A DNA stretch of 64,000 bases, taken from contig CM065700.1 of assembly GCA_017654935.2 (NCBI GenBank), positions 51,206,482 to 51,270,481 of the forward strand, read 5' to 3'. The translations under genes and the position numbers were made by a program. Position 1 is the stretch's first letter; each line of letters starts with the position of its first letter. The notes below the pieces were generated by a model that did not search any database, had not been told where the DNA came from, and worked only from the letters and a program-made list of their open reading frames with translations. Below, piece after piece: positions 8,977-23,400 of this stretch. Source of the DNA: Phymorhynchus buccinoides. Taxonomy: Eukaryota; Mollusca; Gastropoda; Neogastropoda; Raphitomidae.

Positions 8977-11900
8977 CTGAAACCATTGTGATAACAATTC
9001 AGTCTCCATCCGGCCACGAATTGTCCGTGTTGCGTGGGTCATCAACATAGCCCCTAAACACCTGAAACCATTGTGATAACAATTCAGTCTCCATCCACGC
9101 ATTGTCCGTGTTGCGTGGGTCATCAACGTAGCCCTTAAACACCTGAAACCATTGTGATAACAATTCATCACCACTGTCTCCATCCACGCATTGTCTGTGT
9201 TGCGTGGGTGATCCCTAAACACCTGAAAACATTGTGACAACAATTCAACACCACTGTCTCCATCCACGCATTGTCTGTGTTGCGTGGGTCATCCCTAAAC
9301 ACCTGAAACCATTGTGATAACAATTCATCACCACTGTCTCCATCTACGCATTGTCCGCATTATGTGGGTCATCCCTAAACACCTTTTGCAAAGTCTTCAG
9401 ATCTTCCCTATCATCATCATCATCATCATCATCACCACCATCATCATCACCACCATCATCATCTGTGTTCCATGTCTGAACAGTTCATCAATCAGTTATT
9501 TGCTTTGCTGGGAGATTTCCAGCGAGTTCAGAGCTTCCTATCATCATCATCATCATCATCACCACCATCATGATCATCACCATCATCATCACACCATCAT
9601 CATTATCACCATCATCATCACCATCATCACACCATCATCATTATTATCACCATCATCACACCATCATTATCACCATCATCACCACCACCATCATTCTCAC
9701 CATCATCACCACCACCATCATCATCATCATCACCATCATACCTGTGTTCCATGTCTGAACAGTTCATCAATCAGTTCTTTGCTTTGCTGGGGGATTTCCA
9801 GTGAGTTCAGAGCTTCCTCCCCAAACTCCCGTTTCAGTGTGGCTGTCACTGTCTCCCCCGCATCCACCATGCCCTGAACATACATCACCATGCCCTGAAC
9901 ATACATCACCATGCCCTGAACATACATCACCATGCCCTGAACACACATCAACATGCCCTGAACATACATCACCATGCCCTGAACATACATCACCATGCCC
10001 TGAACATACATCACCATGCCCTGAACATACATCACCATGCCCTGAACACACATCACCATGCCCTGAACATACATCACCATGCCCTGAACATACATCACCA
10101 TGCCCTGAACATACATCACCATGCCCTGAACATACATCACCATGCCCTGAACATACATCACCATGCCCTGAACATACATCACCATGCCCTGAACATACAT
10201 CACCATGCCCTGAACATACATCACCATGCCCTGAACAAACATCCCCATGTCAAATGCAGGCTGTCACTGTCTGCCCCCCCATCAACCATGCCATGAACAA
10301 ACATCCCCATGTCAAATGCAGGCTGTCACTGTCTGCCCCCCATCAACCATGCCCTGAACAAACATCCCCATGTCAAATGCAGGCTGTCACCATCAACCAT
10401 GCCCTGAACAAACATCACCATGTCAAATGCAGGCTGTCACTGTCTGCCCCCCATCAACCATGCCCTGAACAAACATCCCCATGTCAAATGCAGGCTGTCA
10501 CTGTCTGCCCCCCATCAACCATGCCCTGAACAAACATCACCATGTCAAATGCAGGCTGTCACTGTCTGCCCCCCATCAACCATGCCCTGAACAAACATCC
10601 CCATGTCAAATGCAGGCTGTCACTGTCTGCCCCCCATCAACCATGCCCTGAACAAACATCCCCATGTCAAATGCAGGCTGTCACTGTCTGCCCCCCATCA
10701 ACCATGCCCTGAACAAACATCACCATGTCAAATGCAGGCTGTCACTGTCTGCCCCAACCATGCCATGAACAAACATCCCCATGTCAAATGCAGGCTGTCA
10801 CTGTCTGCCCCCCCCCCCCCCCCCCATCAACCATGCCCTGAACAAACATCCCCATGTCAAATGCAGGCTGTCACTGTCTGCCCCCCCATCAACCATGCCA
10901 TGAACAAACATCCCCATGTCAAATGCAGGCTGTCACTGTCTGCCCCCCATCAACCATGCCCTGAACAAACATCCCCATGTCAAATGCAGGCTGTCACTGT
11001 CTGCCCCCCCATCAACCATGCCCTGAACAAACATCCCCATGTCAAATGCAGGCTGTCACTGTCTGCCCCAACCATGCCCTGAACAAACATCACCATGTCA
11101 AATGCAGGCTGTCACTGTCTGCCCCAACCATGCCCTGAACAAACATCCCCATGTCAAATGCAGGCTGTCACTGTCTGCCCCCCCATCAACCATGCCCTGA
11201 ACAAACATCCCCATGTCAAATGCAGGCTGTCACTGTCTGCTGCCCCCCCCCCCCCCCCAACCATGCCATGAACAAACATCCCCATGTCAAATGCAGGCTG
11301 TCACTGTCTGCCCCAACCATGCCATGAACAAACATCCCAATGTCAAATGCAGGCTGTCATTGTCTGCCCCCCATCAACCATGCCCTGAACAAACATCACC
11401 ATGTCAAATGCAGGCTGTCACTGTCTGCCCTCATCACCATGCCCTGAACAAACATCCCATGTCAAATGCAGGCTGTCACTGTCTGCCCCCCATCAACCAT
11501 GCCCTGAACAAACATCACCATGTCAAATGCAGGCTGTCACTGTCTGCCCTCATCACCATGCCCTGAACAAACATCCCATGTCAAATGCAGGCTGTCACTG
11601 TCTGCCCCCCCATCAACCATGCCCTGAACAAACATCACCATGTCAAATGCAGGCTGTCACTGTCTGCCCCCCCATCAACCATGCCCTGAACAAACATCAC
11701 CATGTCAAATGCAGGCTGTCACTGTCTGCACCCTCATCAACCATGCCATGAACAAACATCACCATGTCAAATGCAGGCTGTCACTGTCTGCTCCCCCATC
11801 AACCATGCCCTGAACAAACATCCCCATGTCAAATGCAGGCTGTCACTGTCTGCCCCCCCATCAACCATGCCCTGAACAAACATCACCATGTCAAATGCAG

Positions 11901-14390
11901 GCTGTCACTGTCTGCCCCCCCATCAACCATGCTCTGAACAAACATCCCCATGTCAAATGCAGGCTGTCACTGTCTGCCCCCCCATCAACCATGCCATGAA
12001 CAAACATCCCCATGTCAAATGCAGGCTGTCACTGTCTGCCCCAACCATGCCATGAACAAACATCCCCATGTCAAATGCAGGCTGTCACTGTCTGCCCCCC
12101 CATCAACCATGCCCTGAACAAACATCACCATGTCAAATGCAGGCTGTCACTGTCTGCCCCAACCATGCCATGAACAAACATCCCCATGTCAAATGCAGGC
12201 TGTCACTGTCTGCCCCCCATCAACCATGCCCTGAACAAACATCCCCATGTCAAATGCAGGCTGTCACTGTCTGCCCCCCATCAACCATGCCCTAAACAAA
12301 CATCCCCATGTCAAATGCAGGCTGTCACTGTCTGCCCCCCCATCAACCATGCCCTGAACAAACATCCCCATGTCAAATGCAGGCTGTCACTGTCTGCCCC
12401 CCATCAACCATGCCCTGAACAAACATGCCCATGTTAAATGCAGGCTGTCACTGTCTGCCCCCCCATCAACCATGCCCTGAACAAACATCCCCATGTCAAA
12501 TGCAGGCTGTCACTGTCTGCCCCAACCATGCCCTGAAAATACATCCCCATGTCAAATGCAGGCTGTCACTGTCTGCCCCAACCATGCCCTGAACAAACAT
12601 CACCATGTCAAATGCAGGCTGTCACTGTCTGCCCCCCATCAACCATGCCCTGAACAAACATCACCAACAGTTAGAGCATGTCGAAGATCACAGGACGATA
12701 AACTCCACCATGCCATGTTACACCACACTAAACTACCACACTAAACTACAACACAACACACTACACCACAAGACACTACACCACACAACACAACGCACTA
12801 CACACCAACCCACTACACCACAACACAACACACTACACCCCAACCCACTACACCACAACACAACACACTACACCCCAACCCACTACACCACAACATAACA
12901 CACTACACCCCAACCCATTACACCACAACACACTACAACACAACACACACCACACCACACTACAACGCACCAAACCACACCACAATACACCACACCACAC
13001 TACACCACACTACAACACACACCACACTACAATACACCACACCACACCACAATACACTACACCACACCACACCACACCACACCACACACACACCACACTA
13101 CACTACACCACACCACACTACACTACAATACACCACACTACACCACATCACACCACACTACACTACACCACACTACAATACACCACACACACCACACCAC
13201 ACCACACCACATTATGACACACCACACCACACTACAATACACCACACCACACTACAATACACTACACCACACCACACTACACCACACTATAATACACCAC
13301 ACCACACTACAATACACCACACTACACCACACCACACTACACCACACTACACTACACTACACCACACCACACTATAATACACCACACCACACTACACCAC
13401 ACCACACTACAATACACCACACTACACCATACCACACCACACTACACCACACCACACTACAATGCACCACACTACACCACACCACATTACAACACACCAT
13501 ACCACACTACAATACACCACACTACAACACCACACCACAATACATCACATTACAATACACCACATCACATCACACCACACCACATTACAATACACACCAC
13601 ACAATACACCACACTACAGCACACCACACTACAATACACCACACCACACCATACTACACCACACCACACTACAATACACCACACTACAATATACCACACC
13701 ACACCACACTACACCACACCACACCACACTACACCACACTACAATACACCACACCACACCACACTACAATACACCACACTACAATATACCACACCACACC
13801 ACACTACAATACACCACACCACACTACCATACTTCAACTTCAACTTCAACAAATCTTTATTATCTCAAAATGAGAAATTAAATATGGCAACACCCGCGAT
13901 TTCAACATAAAAGACATCACATAAAACAATATTTTCCAAATCATGCTTAAATATGAAACAAAACATAAAAGTACACAGCTCTACATAAGAATACACAAAT
14001 GCAATATAGACACACTTATGTTTAAAATATCAATTATATATAAGACAAACACCATATTTATGTACATATTCATAAATTTAATAAACTCACAGACCCTGTA
14101 CGTGTATAATAATAAATTATGCATAGCACACATGCAAACACACTCCAACCACCATATCCCACCCACCCACCCCTCTTTTCCACACACGCATGTGTGCTCA
14201 CACGTACACATACATACTTACAAGATCATACGTGCTACCACTTACAGCCACACTCCCCTATATACACGTGCGCGTGCGCACCCCCCACCCCTACCCCACC
14301 ACACACGCGCACGCACGCATGCACACACACACGCGCGCGCGCGCGCGCACGCACACACATTCTATATATTTAAAGAAAAGTAGTCAGGTA

Positions 14391-14462
<72 letters not shown>

Positions 14463-17400
14463 AAACACATTTACTGTTTCTGCTTCTAAGAGTTTTGAAC
14501 TTTGGCGTTCGGTAACGCCTGCCAGATGGTAAAAGTTCATAAAATCTACAAAGGCCATGGCTGGAATCACTCGCAATCATTCGACCCTTTCCTCTCACGC
14601 GCCGCTCATACAACACATTCATACCGTCCTGTTTCACTCCAACAATCTTTCCACAGACATTCACAATTTTACCCAGCACATTCTTGTTTTTCACATTCAG
14701 ACTGCCATACCAACATACGCAAGAGAAGGTTAAAACTGACTCAATAAAACATCTGTAAAAACCCTGCAGTACGTTCCAGTTTACATCAAGACTTCCGAGT
14801 TTTTGTAGACAGTAAATTCTAGATTGGCATTTTTTGTGGATAATATTAATGTTAGCACTAAAATTCAATTTGTTGTCAATAACAGTTCCCAGATACTTGT
14901 ATACATCCACACGCTCAACTCTTCCCTTTAATAAAAAGATCTGGTACGGCAGTCGGGTTCTTCCTGAAATCAATCACCATTTCTTTAGTTTTAGTAACAT
15001 TAAGGTCAAGGTAGTTGTTGTCACACCAGGAGGTGAATGCATCCACACTGTTCAAATAAACTGGGTCTGAATTGGAAAGGTCTTGAAGGGCGGAGTCGTC
15101 AGAGTATTTGATTAGAGGAGGTCAAGGTAGTTGTTGTCACACCAGGAGGTGAATGCATCCACACTGTTCAAATAAACTGGGTCTGAATTGGAAAGGTCTT
15201 GAAGGGCGGAGTCGTCAGAGTATTTGATAAGAGGAGTGGTGTCAGTGCCAGAGCAGTCGTTAGTATAAAGAGTGAAGAGGACAGGTGAGAGGACAGTGCC
15301 TTGGGGAGAACCAGTGGAAGTGTGTTTAACAGAGGAAAGAGCTCTTTGGAAACGGACAGACTGGGATCTTTGAACAAGAAAGCTGATAATCCATTTAACG
15401 AGACGGGGGGTGACGTCATAAGACAGAAGTTTTTTGGCCATAAGATGAGGTTGGATAGTGTTGAAAGCGGAAGAAAAATCAATGAACAGAATTCGAACAA
15501 AGGATCCAGTTTTTTCAAGGTGTGTGTAAGTATTTTGAAGGAGAGTCAGAGTTGCATCATCAGTATTTCTGTTGGGCTTGTATGCAAACTGGTTGGGATC
15601 GAGATGTGGGGCTGTGTGGGTTGACAGGCGTGTGAGAACAAGTCTTTCAAAACATTTCATTACAATGGAGGTAAGAGCTATGGGGCGGTAGTCATTAAGA
15701 GAAGTAGGCTTGTTTTTCTTAGGTACCGGACAAATCACAGAGTTTTTCCACAGATCAGGAACTTGGGAGACATTCAGAGACCAGGAAAACAACATGCTAA
15801 AAACATGGCACAACTGGGAGGCACAGGATTTTAAGAGACGCCCACAGATGTTGTCAGGGCCAACAGCTTTCTTAATTTTCAGTCTTTTAAACAAACATTC
15901 TACTTCCACAGCATCAATCACATTATCATCCACACCATGCACACTCTCATCACTATTCACTTTTTCATTCACTTCTATCACAACATGGTCAAGCTCTTCC
16001 TTCAGGTCATTGCGTTCAAAGCGACAGTACAAATCATTTAATTGTTCAGAAGCATCATGTTGGTCTTCTAAGGGCATGGCCGACACTTGGTTGGTTGATT
16101 TGTTTTGGCCAGTGAGGGTTTGTAGTCCCTTCCAAGCGTCAGCCATGTTTCCGTGTTGAAACTGACTTTCAACCTTTTCCTTGTATATCTTTTTGTGCTC
16201 ACCAAGTTCAGCCGTTAACGTTTTTTGAATGGATTTTCTGTCTGTTTTATCACCAGTTTGAAACAATCTTCTTTTTGTTAATGGTTGTTTTTAAAACTTT
16301 TGATACCCATGGCTTGTTATTGGGGAAAATCTTGATAGTTTTTTGAGGGATGATCATGTCTTGACAGAAAGATACGTAAGAAGAAACAACATCAACGGCT
16401 TCATTCACACTATCGCACGAGTCAGTCAACACACTCCATTCTGTACACTCAAAGCATCCTCTCAGTTCTTCCACACTATCAGGCGTCCACATTTTCACAC
16501 TCTTCCTCACAACTGGTTCAGTCTGTATCTTGGGTCTATATCTGGGCATTAAACAGACAGAGTCATGGTCAGAGTTGCCAATAGATGGAAGACTGATAGA
16601 TTTGTAGGCATGCGGAATGTTGCCATAACAGAGATCAAGAGTCTTTTGATTTCGAGTGTAACATGTCACATATTGGCTTAAACTGGGTAGACAGGTTAAA
16701 AGATCACAATCTCCCAGTACAAAGCAAGGGGCGTCTGGGTTGATCAGCTGGAGGGAGCGCACGGTGTCGGCGATGTCGGCAGCAGCACGTGCAGCACAGG
16801 CAGAGGGGGGCACGTAACACACGGTTACAAAAAGCTGACCAAACTCACGAGGGAGGTATCTGGGTCGAAGCGCCACAGATAACAGCTCAACGTCAGCTGT
16901 ACACAGTTGTTTCTTTACTGTCACTGACCAAACTCACGAGGGAGGTATCTGGGTCGAAGCGCCACAGATAACAGCTCAACGTCAGCTGTACACAGTTGTT
17001 TCTTTACTGTCACTGACCAAACTCACGAGGGAGGTATCTGGGTCGAAGCGCCACAGATAACAGCTCAACGTCAGCTGTACACAATTGTTTCTTTACTGTC
17101 ACTGACCAAACTCACGAGGGAGGTATCTGGGTCGAAGCGCCACAGATAACAGCTCAACGTCAGCTGTACACAGTTGTTTCTTTACTGTCACTGACCAAAC
17201 TCACGAGGGAGGTATCTGGGTCGAAGCGCCACAGATAACAGCTCAACGTCAGCTGTACACAGTTGTTTCTTTACTGTCACTGACCAAACTCACGAGGGAG
17301 GTATCTGGGTCGGAGCGCCACAGATAACAGCTCAACGTCAGCTGTACACAGTTGTTTCTTTACTGTCACTGACCAAACTCACGAGGGAGGTATCTGGGTC

Positions 17401-20400
17401 GGAGCGCCACAGATAACAGCTCAACGTCAGCTGTACACAGTTGTTTCTTTACTGTCACGTGCACCCTGTCACACCAGCGTTCGTTAACGTACAGGCACAC
17501 GCCGCCACCCTGTTTTTTATTTGTCACCTCCCTGTCCCTATCCGTTCTGTATGGCACACCAAACCCATCGATAGCCAACATGTCATCAGAAATTAAATCA
17601 CACGTCCAGGTTTCAGTAAAACACATTAGACAGGGATCTCTATATTCATGCATAAAACGAGTGTTAGCTTGGATTTCGTCCAGAGTAGAGTTTTTCGCGT
17701 TAGGTCTCAATGAACGAACATTGGCTAAAATCATGGTAGGCAGTGGTGGTCTGTTCTTGTCACGTCTCTGTCTCCTCTTCACTCCTCCTCTACACCCTCG
17801 TCGTCGTCGTCGTTTGTCAGTCTTCTGATCGTCACTGTCATCATCTGGTGCTTTGATTTTAGCAGGAAAGGTGTTAGAAACATCGGGTAAAAAGTCGGTG
17901 GTCGTTCTAAAAAGCATGAGTAAGTCCCTAGAATATTTCAAGTGTCGGGTACCTGTACCTTGTTCGTCGCCATAACCGGTTGAAACACACATCACATTTC
18001 TCACAGAAATATTGCACACAGAAAATATCACAGTCACAAGCACCAATCGCCAAAACAAATCCATCATGTCAATCCTAGAACTATCACAGACCACTCAACA
18101 AACTTTCGCTACAAACTATGAGACAGAGACATGTAAACAAGACGAAAAATAGCTAAGCGTTGACCACAGCGGCTGCCCCAAGAGAAGCGCCACTCACACC
18201 ACAGCACAATACACTACACCACACCACACTACATCACAACACACCACATCACACTACAATACACCACACCACATTATAATACACCACACTACACTACAAT
18301 ACACCACACACTACACCACACCACATCACACTACAATACACTACACCACACCACACCACACCACACCACACCACACTACACCACACTACACCACATTACA
18401 ACACACCACACCACACCACACTACAATACACCACACTACACCATACCACAATACAATACACCACACCACACTACAATACACCACACCACACTACACTACA
18501 CTACACCACACCACACTACAATACACAACACCACACCACACTACAATACACCACACACACACACACACACCACACCACACCACACCGCACCACACCGCAC
18601 CACACCACACCACACCACACCACACCATACACACACACACTACACCACACCACACACTACACTACACTACACCACACCACACTATAATACACAACACCAC
18701 ACCACACTACAATACACCACACCACACCACACTACACCACACCACACCACACACACCACACCATACACAATACACTACACCACACCACATTACAACACAC
18801 CACACTACACACACTACAACACACCACACACACCACACCACACTACACCACACACCACAATACACCACACCACACCACACCACATTACAACACACCACAC
18901 CACACCACACCACCCTACAACACACCACACCACACTACACACCACATACACCACACCACACACACACTACAATACACCACACCACACATACAATACACCA
19001 CACCACACCACACAACACACACACCACACCACACCACACTACAATACACCACACTACACCACACAACACACCACACCACACACACACACCACACTACACC
19101 ACACAACACTACACCACACCACACTACACTACACTACACTACACCACACTACACCACACTACACCACACACACACACTACACTACACTACACACACTACA
19201 CTACACTACACTACACACACTACACTACACCACACTACACTACACCACACCACACACCACACTACACTACACCACACCACACAACCACACTACACCACAC
19301 TACACTACATTACACCACACTACACCACACCACACCACTTAGTGTCTCTCCTCTGTATGGCAAAAAACCGAGCCACACCACACTACACTACACCACACCA
19401 CACTACACCACACCACACCACACTACACCACACCACACCACACTACACTACACCACACACACCACACCACACTACACACACTACTACTACACTACACCAC
19501 ACTACACTACACTACATTACACCACACTATACTACACCACACTACACTACACTACATTACACCACACTACACAACACCACACCACACTACACTACACCAC
19601 ACTACACCACACTATAACACACCACATTACACTACACCACACTACACCACACCACATTACACAACACTACAGTACACCACACTACACTACAATACACCAC
19701 ACCACACAACAGTACACCACACTACACTACAATACACCACACTACACTACAATACACCACACTACACTACAATACACTACACCACACTACACCACACTAC
19801 ACTACAATACACCACACCACACTACACTACACCACACTACACTACACTACACTACACCACACTACACTACACTACAATACACCACACCACACCACACTAC
19901 ACCACACTACACTACACTACAAGCTGTTAGGTTTTACTATTGATAATAATCTCTCGTGGTCAAATCATGTTTCACTTCTGTCCAAGAAACTATCACAAAA
20001 AACATTTCAATTGAATCAAATTAAGCACTTTCTAGACCAGCATTCTCGGACTCTCTTTTTTCATGCATATATTCAATCAGACATGGACTATGTGTCAATA
20101 TGTTGGGACTTAGCAAGTGAAAATTGTTTAAAACCACTTCACAGTATTTATAGACGTTCCCTTAAACTTATTCTATTAAAATCCTCCTCCCTTGATTCAT
20201 GTGACTATAAGAAATGAGATATTCTGCCTTTTCATCTCAAATGTAAGCATAACAAAGCTGTGTTTATGTTTAAAATTATGAATAAATGAACACCATATTA
20301 TCTGCAATTTGTTTTCCCAGTATATAACATTCGTGGGAAGTCGATTATTCGTACCCCTAGACCTAGAACAAATCTATTCATGTCCTCATTAGTCCACTCA

Positions 20401-23400
20401 GGAGCAAAATTGTGGAACGATATGCCTAACCACATAAAACAGAAACCGAGCTTGTCATCTTTCAGAAAGGCATATCATAAATACTTGATGGAACAATTAT
20501 AAATCAGTTTTGTCTTAATTTACCTTACGAATTACAATACATATGTTCACAATACACGTTTAATTATGTTTATATATATACATTCAAATGATATTACAAG
20601 GTGTAGAGAACATTTAAGATGTATGTGAACTGATATACATGTACATGTACATAATATAAGAATTTGTATGCATGTATGTATGTGTGTATAGGTTTGTGGG
20701 GGTGGGGTATGTGGGGGGTGTTTGTGGGTGTGAGTACGGGGGGGTAGAGACTCAGGGTTTTCATTTTGAAATGAAACAACAGATAAAAGAGTAAAAATAA
20801 CAGATTAGAACACTTTCGGTCTGAGCTTAGTCACACGGGAAACACATCAGTACACACGACACTTTGAGACTCCAACAAAAACAACCGATTCAAAGCCGAT
20901 TTTAAATGATGTTCTCGATTGGCAATCAGTTAAAAATGAAAACCCTGGCAGACTGGGAGGTGTTTTTTGTTGTTGTTTTGGTGTGTTTTTTGGGGGTGGG
21001 GTGGGGTGGGGGTCTTTAATCTTGAATTGCTGTTGTGTGGCCATTTTTGCCTTGTTGCATTATATTACTTCTATATTTTTGTCACTATTGTTGCCGGTTT
21101 TGTTGTTGTTTTTACGTTTCTGTTAATCATTTTCTTCATTAATTGTTTATTTGCTTGATGGCAATAGTGTAAAAAAGCTACCCAGCCTATCTGTTTTACC
21201 CTCAATAAAAACATTCGTATTCATATTCGTACAATACACCACACTACACTACACTACACTCACCCCTGGAATGGCCCACTCCTTAGTGTCTCTCCTCTGT
21301 ATGGCCACAAACTGAGCCACACCACACTACACCACACTACACTACACCACACCACACCACACACACACTACACCACACTACAATACACCACACCACACCA
21401 CACTACAATACACCACACCTCACCACACTACACTACACCACACAACACTCACTACACTACACTACAATACACCACACCACACTACAATACACCACACTAC
21501 ACTACACCACACTACACTACACCACACTACAATACACCACACCACACTACAATACACCACACCTCACCACACTACACTACACCACACCACTCACTACACT
21601 ACACTACAATACACCACACCACACTATAATACACCACACCTCACCACACTACACTACACCACACTACACTACAATACACCACACCACACCACACCACACT
21701 ACACTACAATACACCACACAACACCTCACCACACCACAATACACCACACCTCACCACACTACACTACACCACACTACAATACACCACACCACACTACAAT
21801 ACACCACACCTCACCACACTACACTACACCACACCACTCACTACACTACACTACAATACACCACACCACACTATAATACACCACACCTCACCACACTACA
21901 CTACACCACACTACAATACACCACACTACACTACACACTACAATACACCACACAACACCTCACCACACTACAATACACCACACAACACCTCACCACCTAC
22001 ACCACACCACACAACACCACACTACACTACAATACACCACACCACACCTCACCACACTACAATACACCACACCACACCTCACCACACTACAATACACCAC
22101 ACCACACCTCACCACACTACAATACACCACACCACACCACACTACACCACACCACACCACACTACACTACACTCACCCCTGGAATGGCCCACTCCTTAGT
22201 GTCTCTCCTCTGTATGGCCACAAACTGAGCCACACCACACTACACCACACTACAATACACCACACCACACTACACCACACCACACCTCACCACACTACAC
22301 TACACCACACCACACTACACCACACTACAATACACCACACCACACTACACTACACCACACCACACCACACCACACTACACATACACCACACCACACTACA
22401 CCACACTACACTACACCACACTACACTACACCACACCACACTACACTACACTACACTACACTACACTACACTACACTACACTACACCACACCACACCTCA
22501 CCACACTACAATACACCACACCACACTACACCACACCACACTACAATACACCACACCACTCACTACACTACACCACACTACACTACACCACACCACACCA
22601 CTCACCCCTGGAATGGCCCACTCCTTAGTGTCTCTCCTCTGTATGGCCACAAACTGAGCCACACTACACTACACCACACTACAATACACCACACCACACT
22701 ACAATACACCACACCTCACCACACTACACTACACCACACCACTCACTACACTCACCCCTGGAATGGCCCACTCCTTAGTGTCTCTCCTCTGTATGGCCAC
22801 AAACTGAGCCACACCACACTACACCACACTACAATACACCACACCACACTACAATACACCACACCACACTACACTACACCACACTACAATACACCACACT
22901 ACACTACAATACACCACACCACACTACACTACACCACACTACACTACACCACACCACACTACAATACACCACACCACACTACACTACACTCACCCCTGGA
23001 ATGGCCCACTCCTTAGTGTCTCTCCTCTGTATGGCCACAAACTGAGCCACCTTTAATCCAGTCTTCTCCACCACCTTCCCTTGAGAGTCGCGCTTCCACC
23101 TACAAATCAACATACATTATCATTATTACAGTTATCATTGTAGCAATTATGGTTACTATGGACACGGCTACAAATGAATCTGATTTCCTGTCAATAATGT
23201 TTAAACAGACGCTGCAAATTACATGCATGTGCAAATGTTTCCCTTGTATCTTATTTTAATCATTTGTAAAGCGCAAAGAGCTCCAGTTTAACTGAGAGGC
23301 GTTGCGCTATATAAAAAATCATTATTATTATTCCAACAGAACCCATCCCACACCAGTGTCTGATGTGCACAACGCTCGGCAAGAACAGGAGACCGGACAC

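Larger units (their letters stand above)
13834..18190 (-). mobile_element. Rex1/CR1-like LINE with endonuclease and reverse transcriptase
   Basis: Minus-strand element between two blocks of the same microsatellite. The 3' end carries short GAAGTT repeats at 13834-13855, as CR1-group LINEs do; the 3' region also contains a CA microsatellite (about 14265-14460). Coding order is basic region, APE endonuclease, reverse transcriptase, and a C-terminus ending [15 protein letters not shown] at about 14510. Frames are broken by an 89-bp sevenfold expansion (16835-17457), a 116-bp tandem duplication (15005-15236) and point shifts, so it is inactive. Rex1-like assignment rests on the GCRGGVKRR lead-in and the LLPSGRRYR tail. 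Confidence 0.8.

Noticed and set aside
6370..9267. A 965-codon minus frame and companions that look like a Ser/Thr-rich mucin, poly-Leu or Val-rich protein
   Set aside because: They are frame-shifted translations of the 78-bp array (3x26, stop-free); the only true coding part is exon G and its edge copies.
12605..13881. Thr/His-rich frames in the CACTA-type repeat
   Set aside because: Microsatellite; the same repeat recurs in three blocks of one intron.
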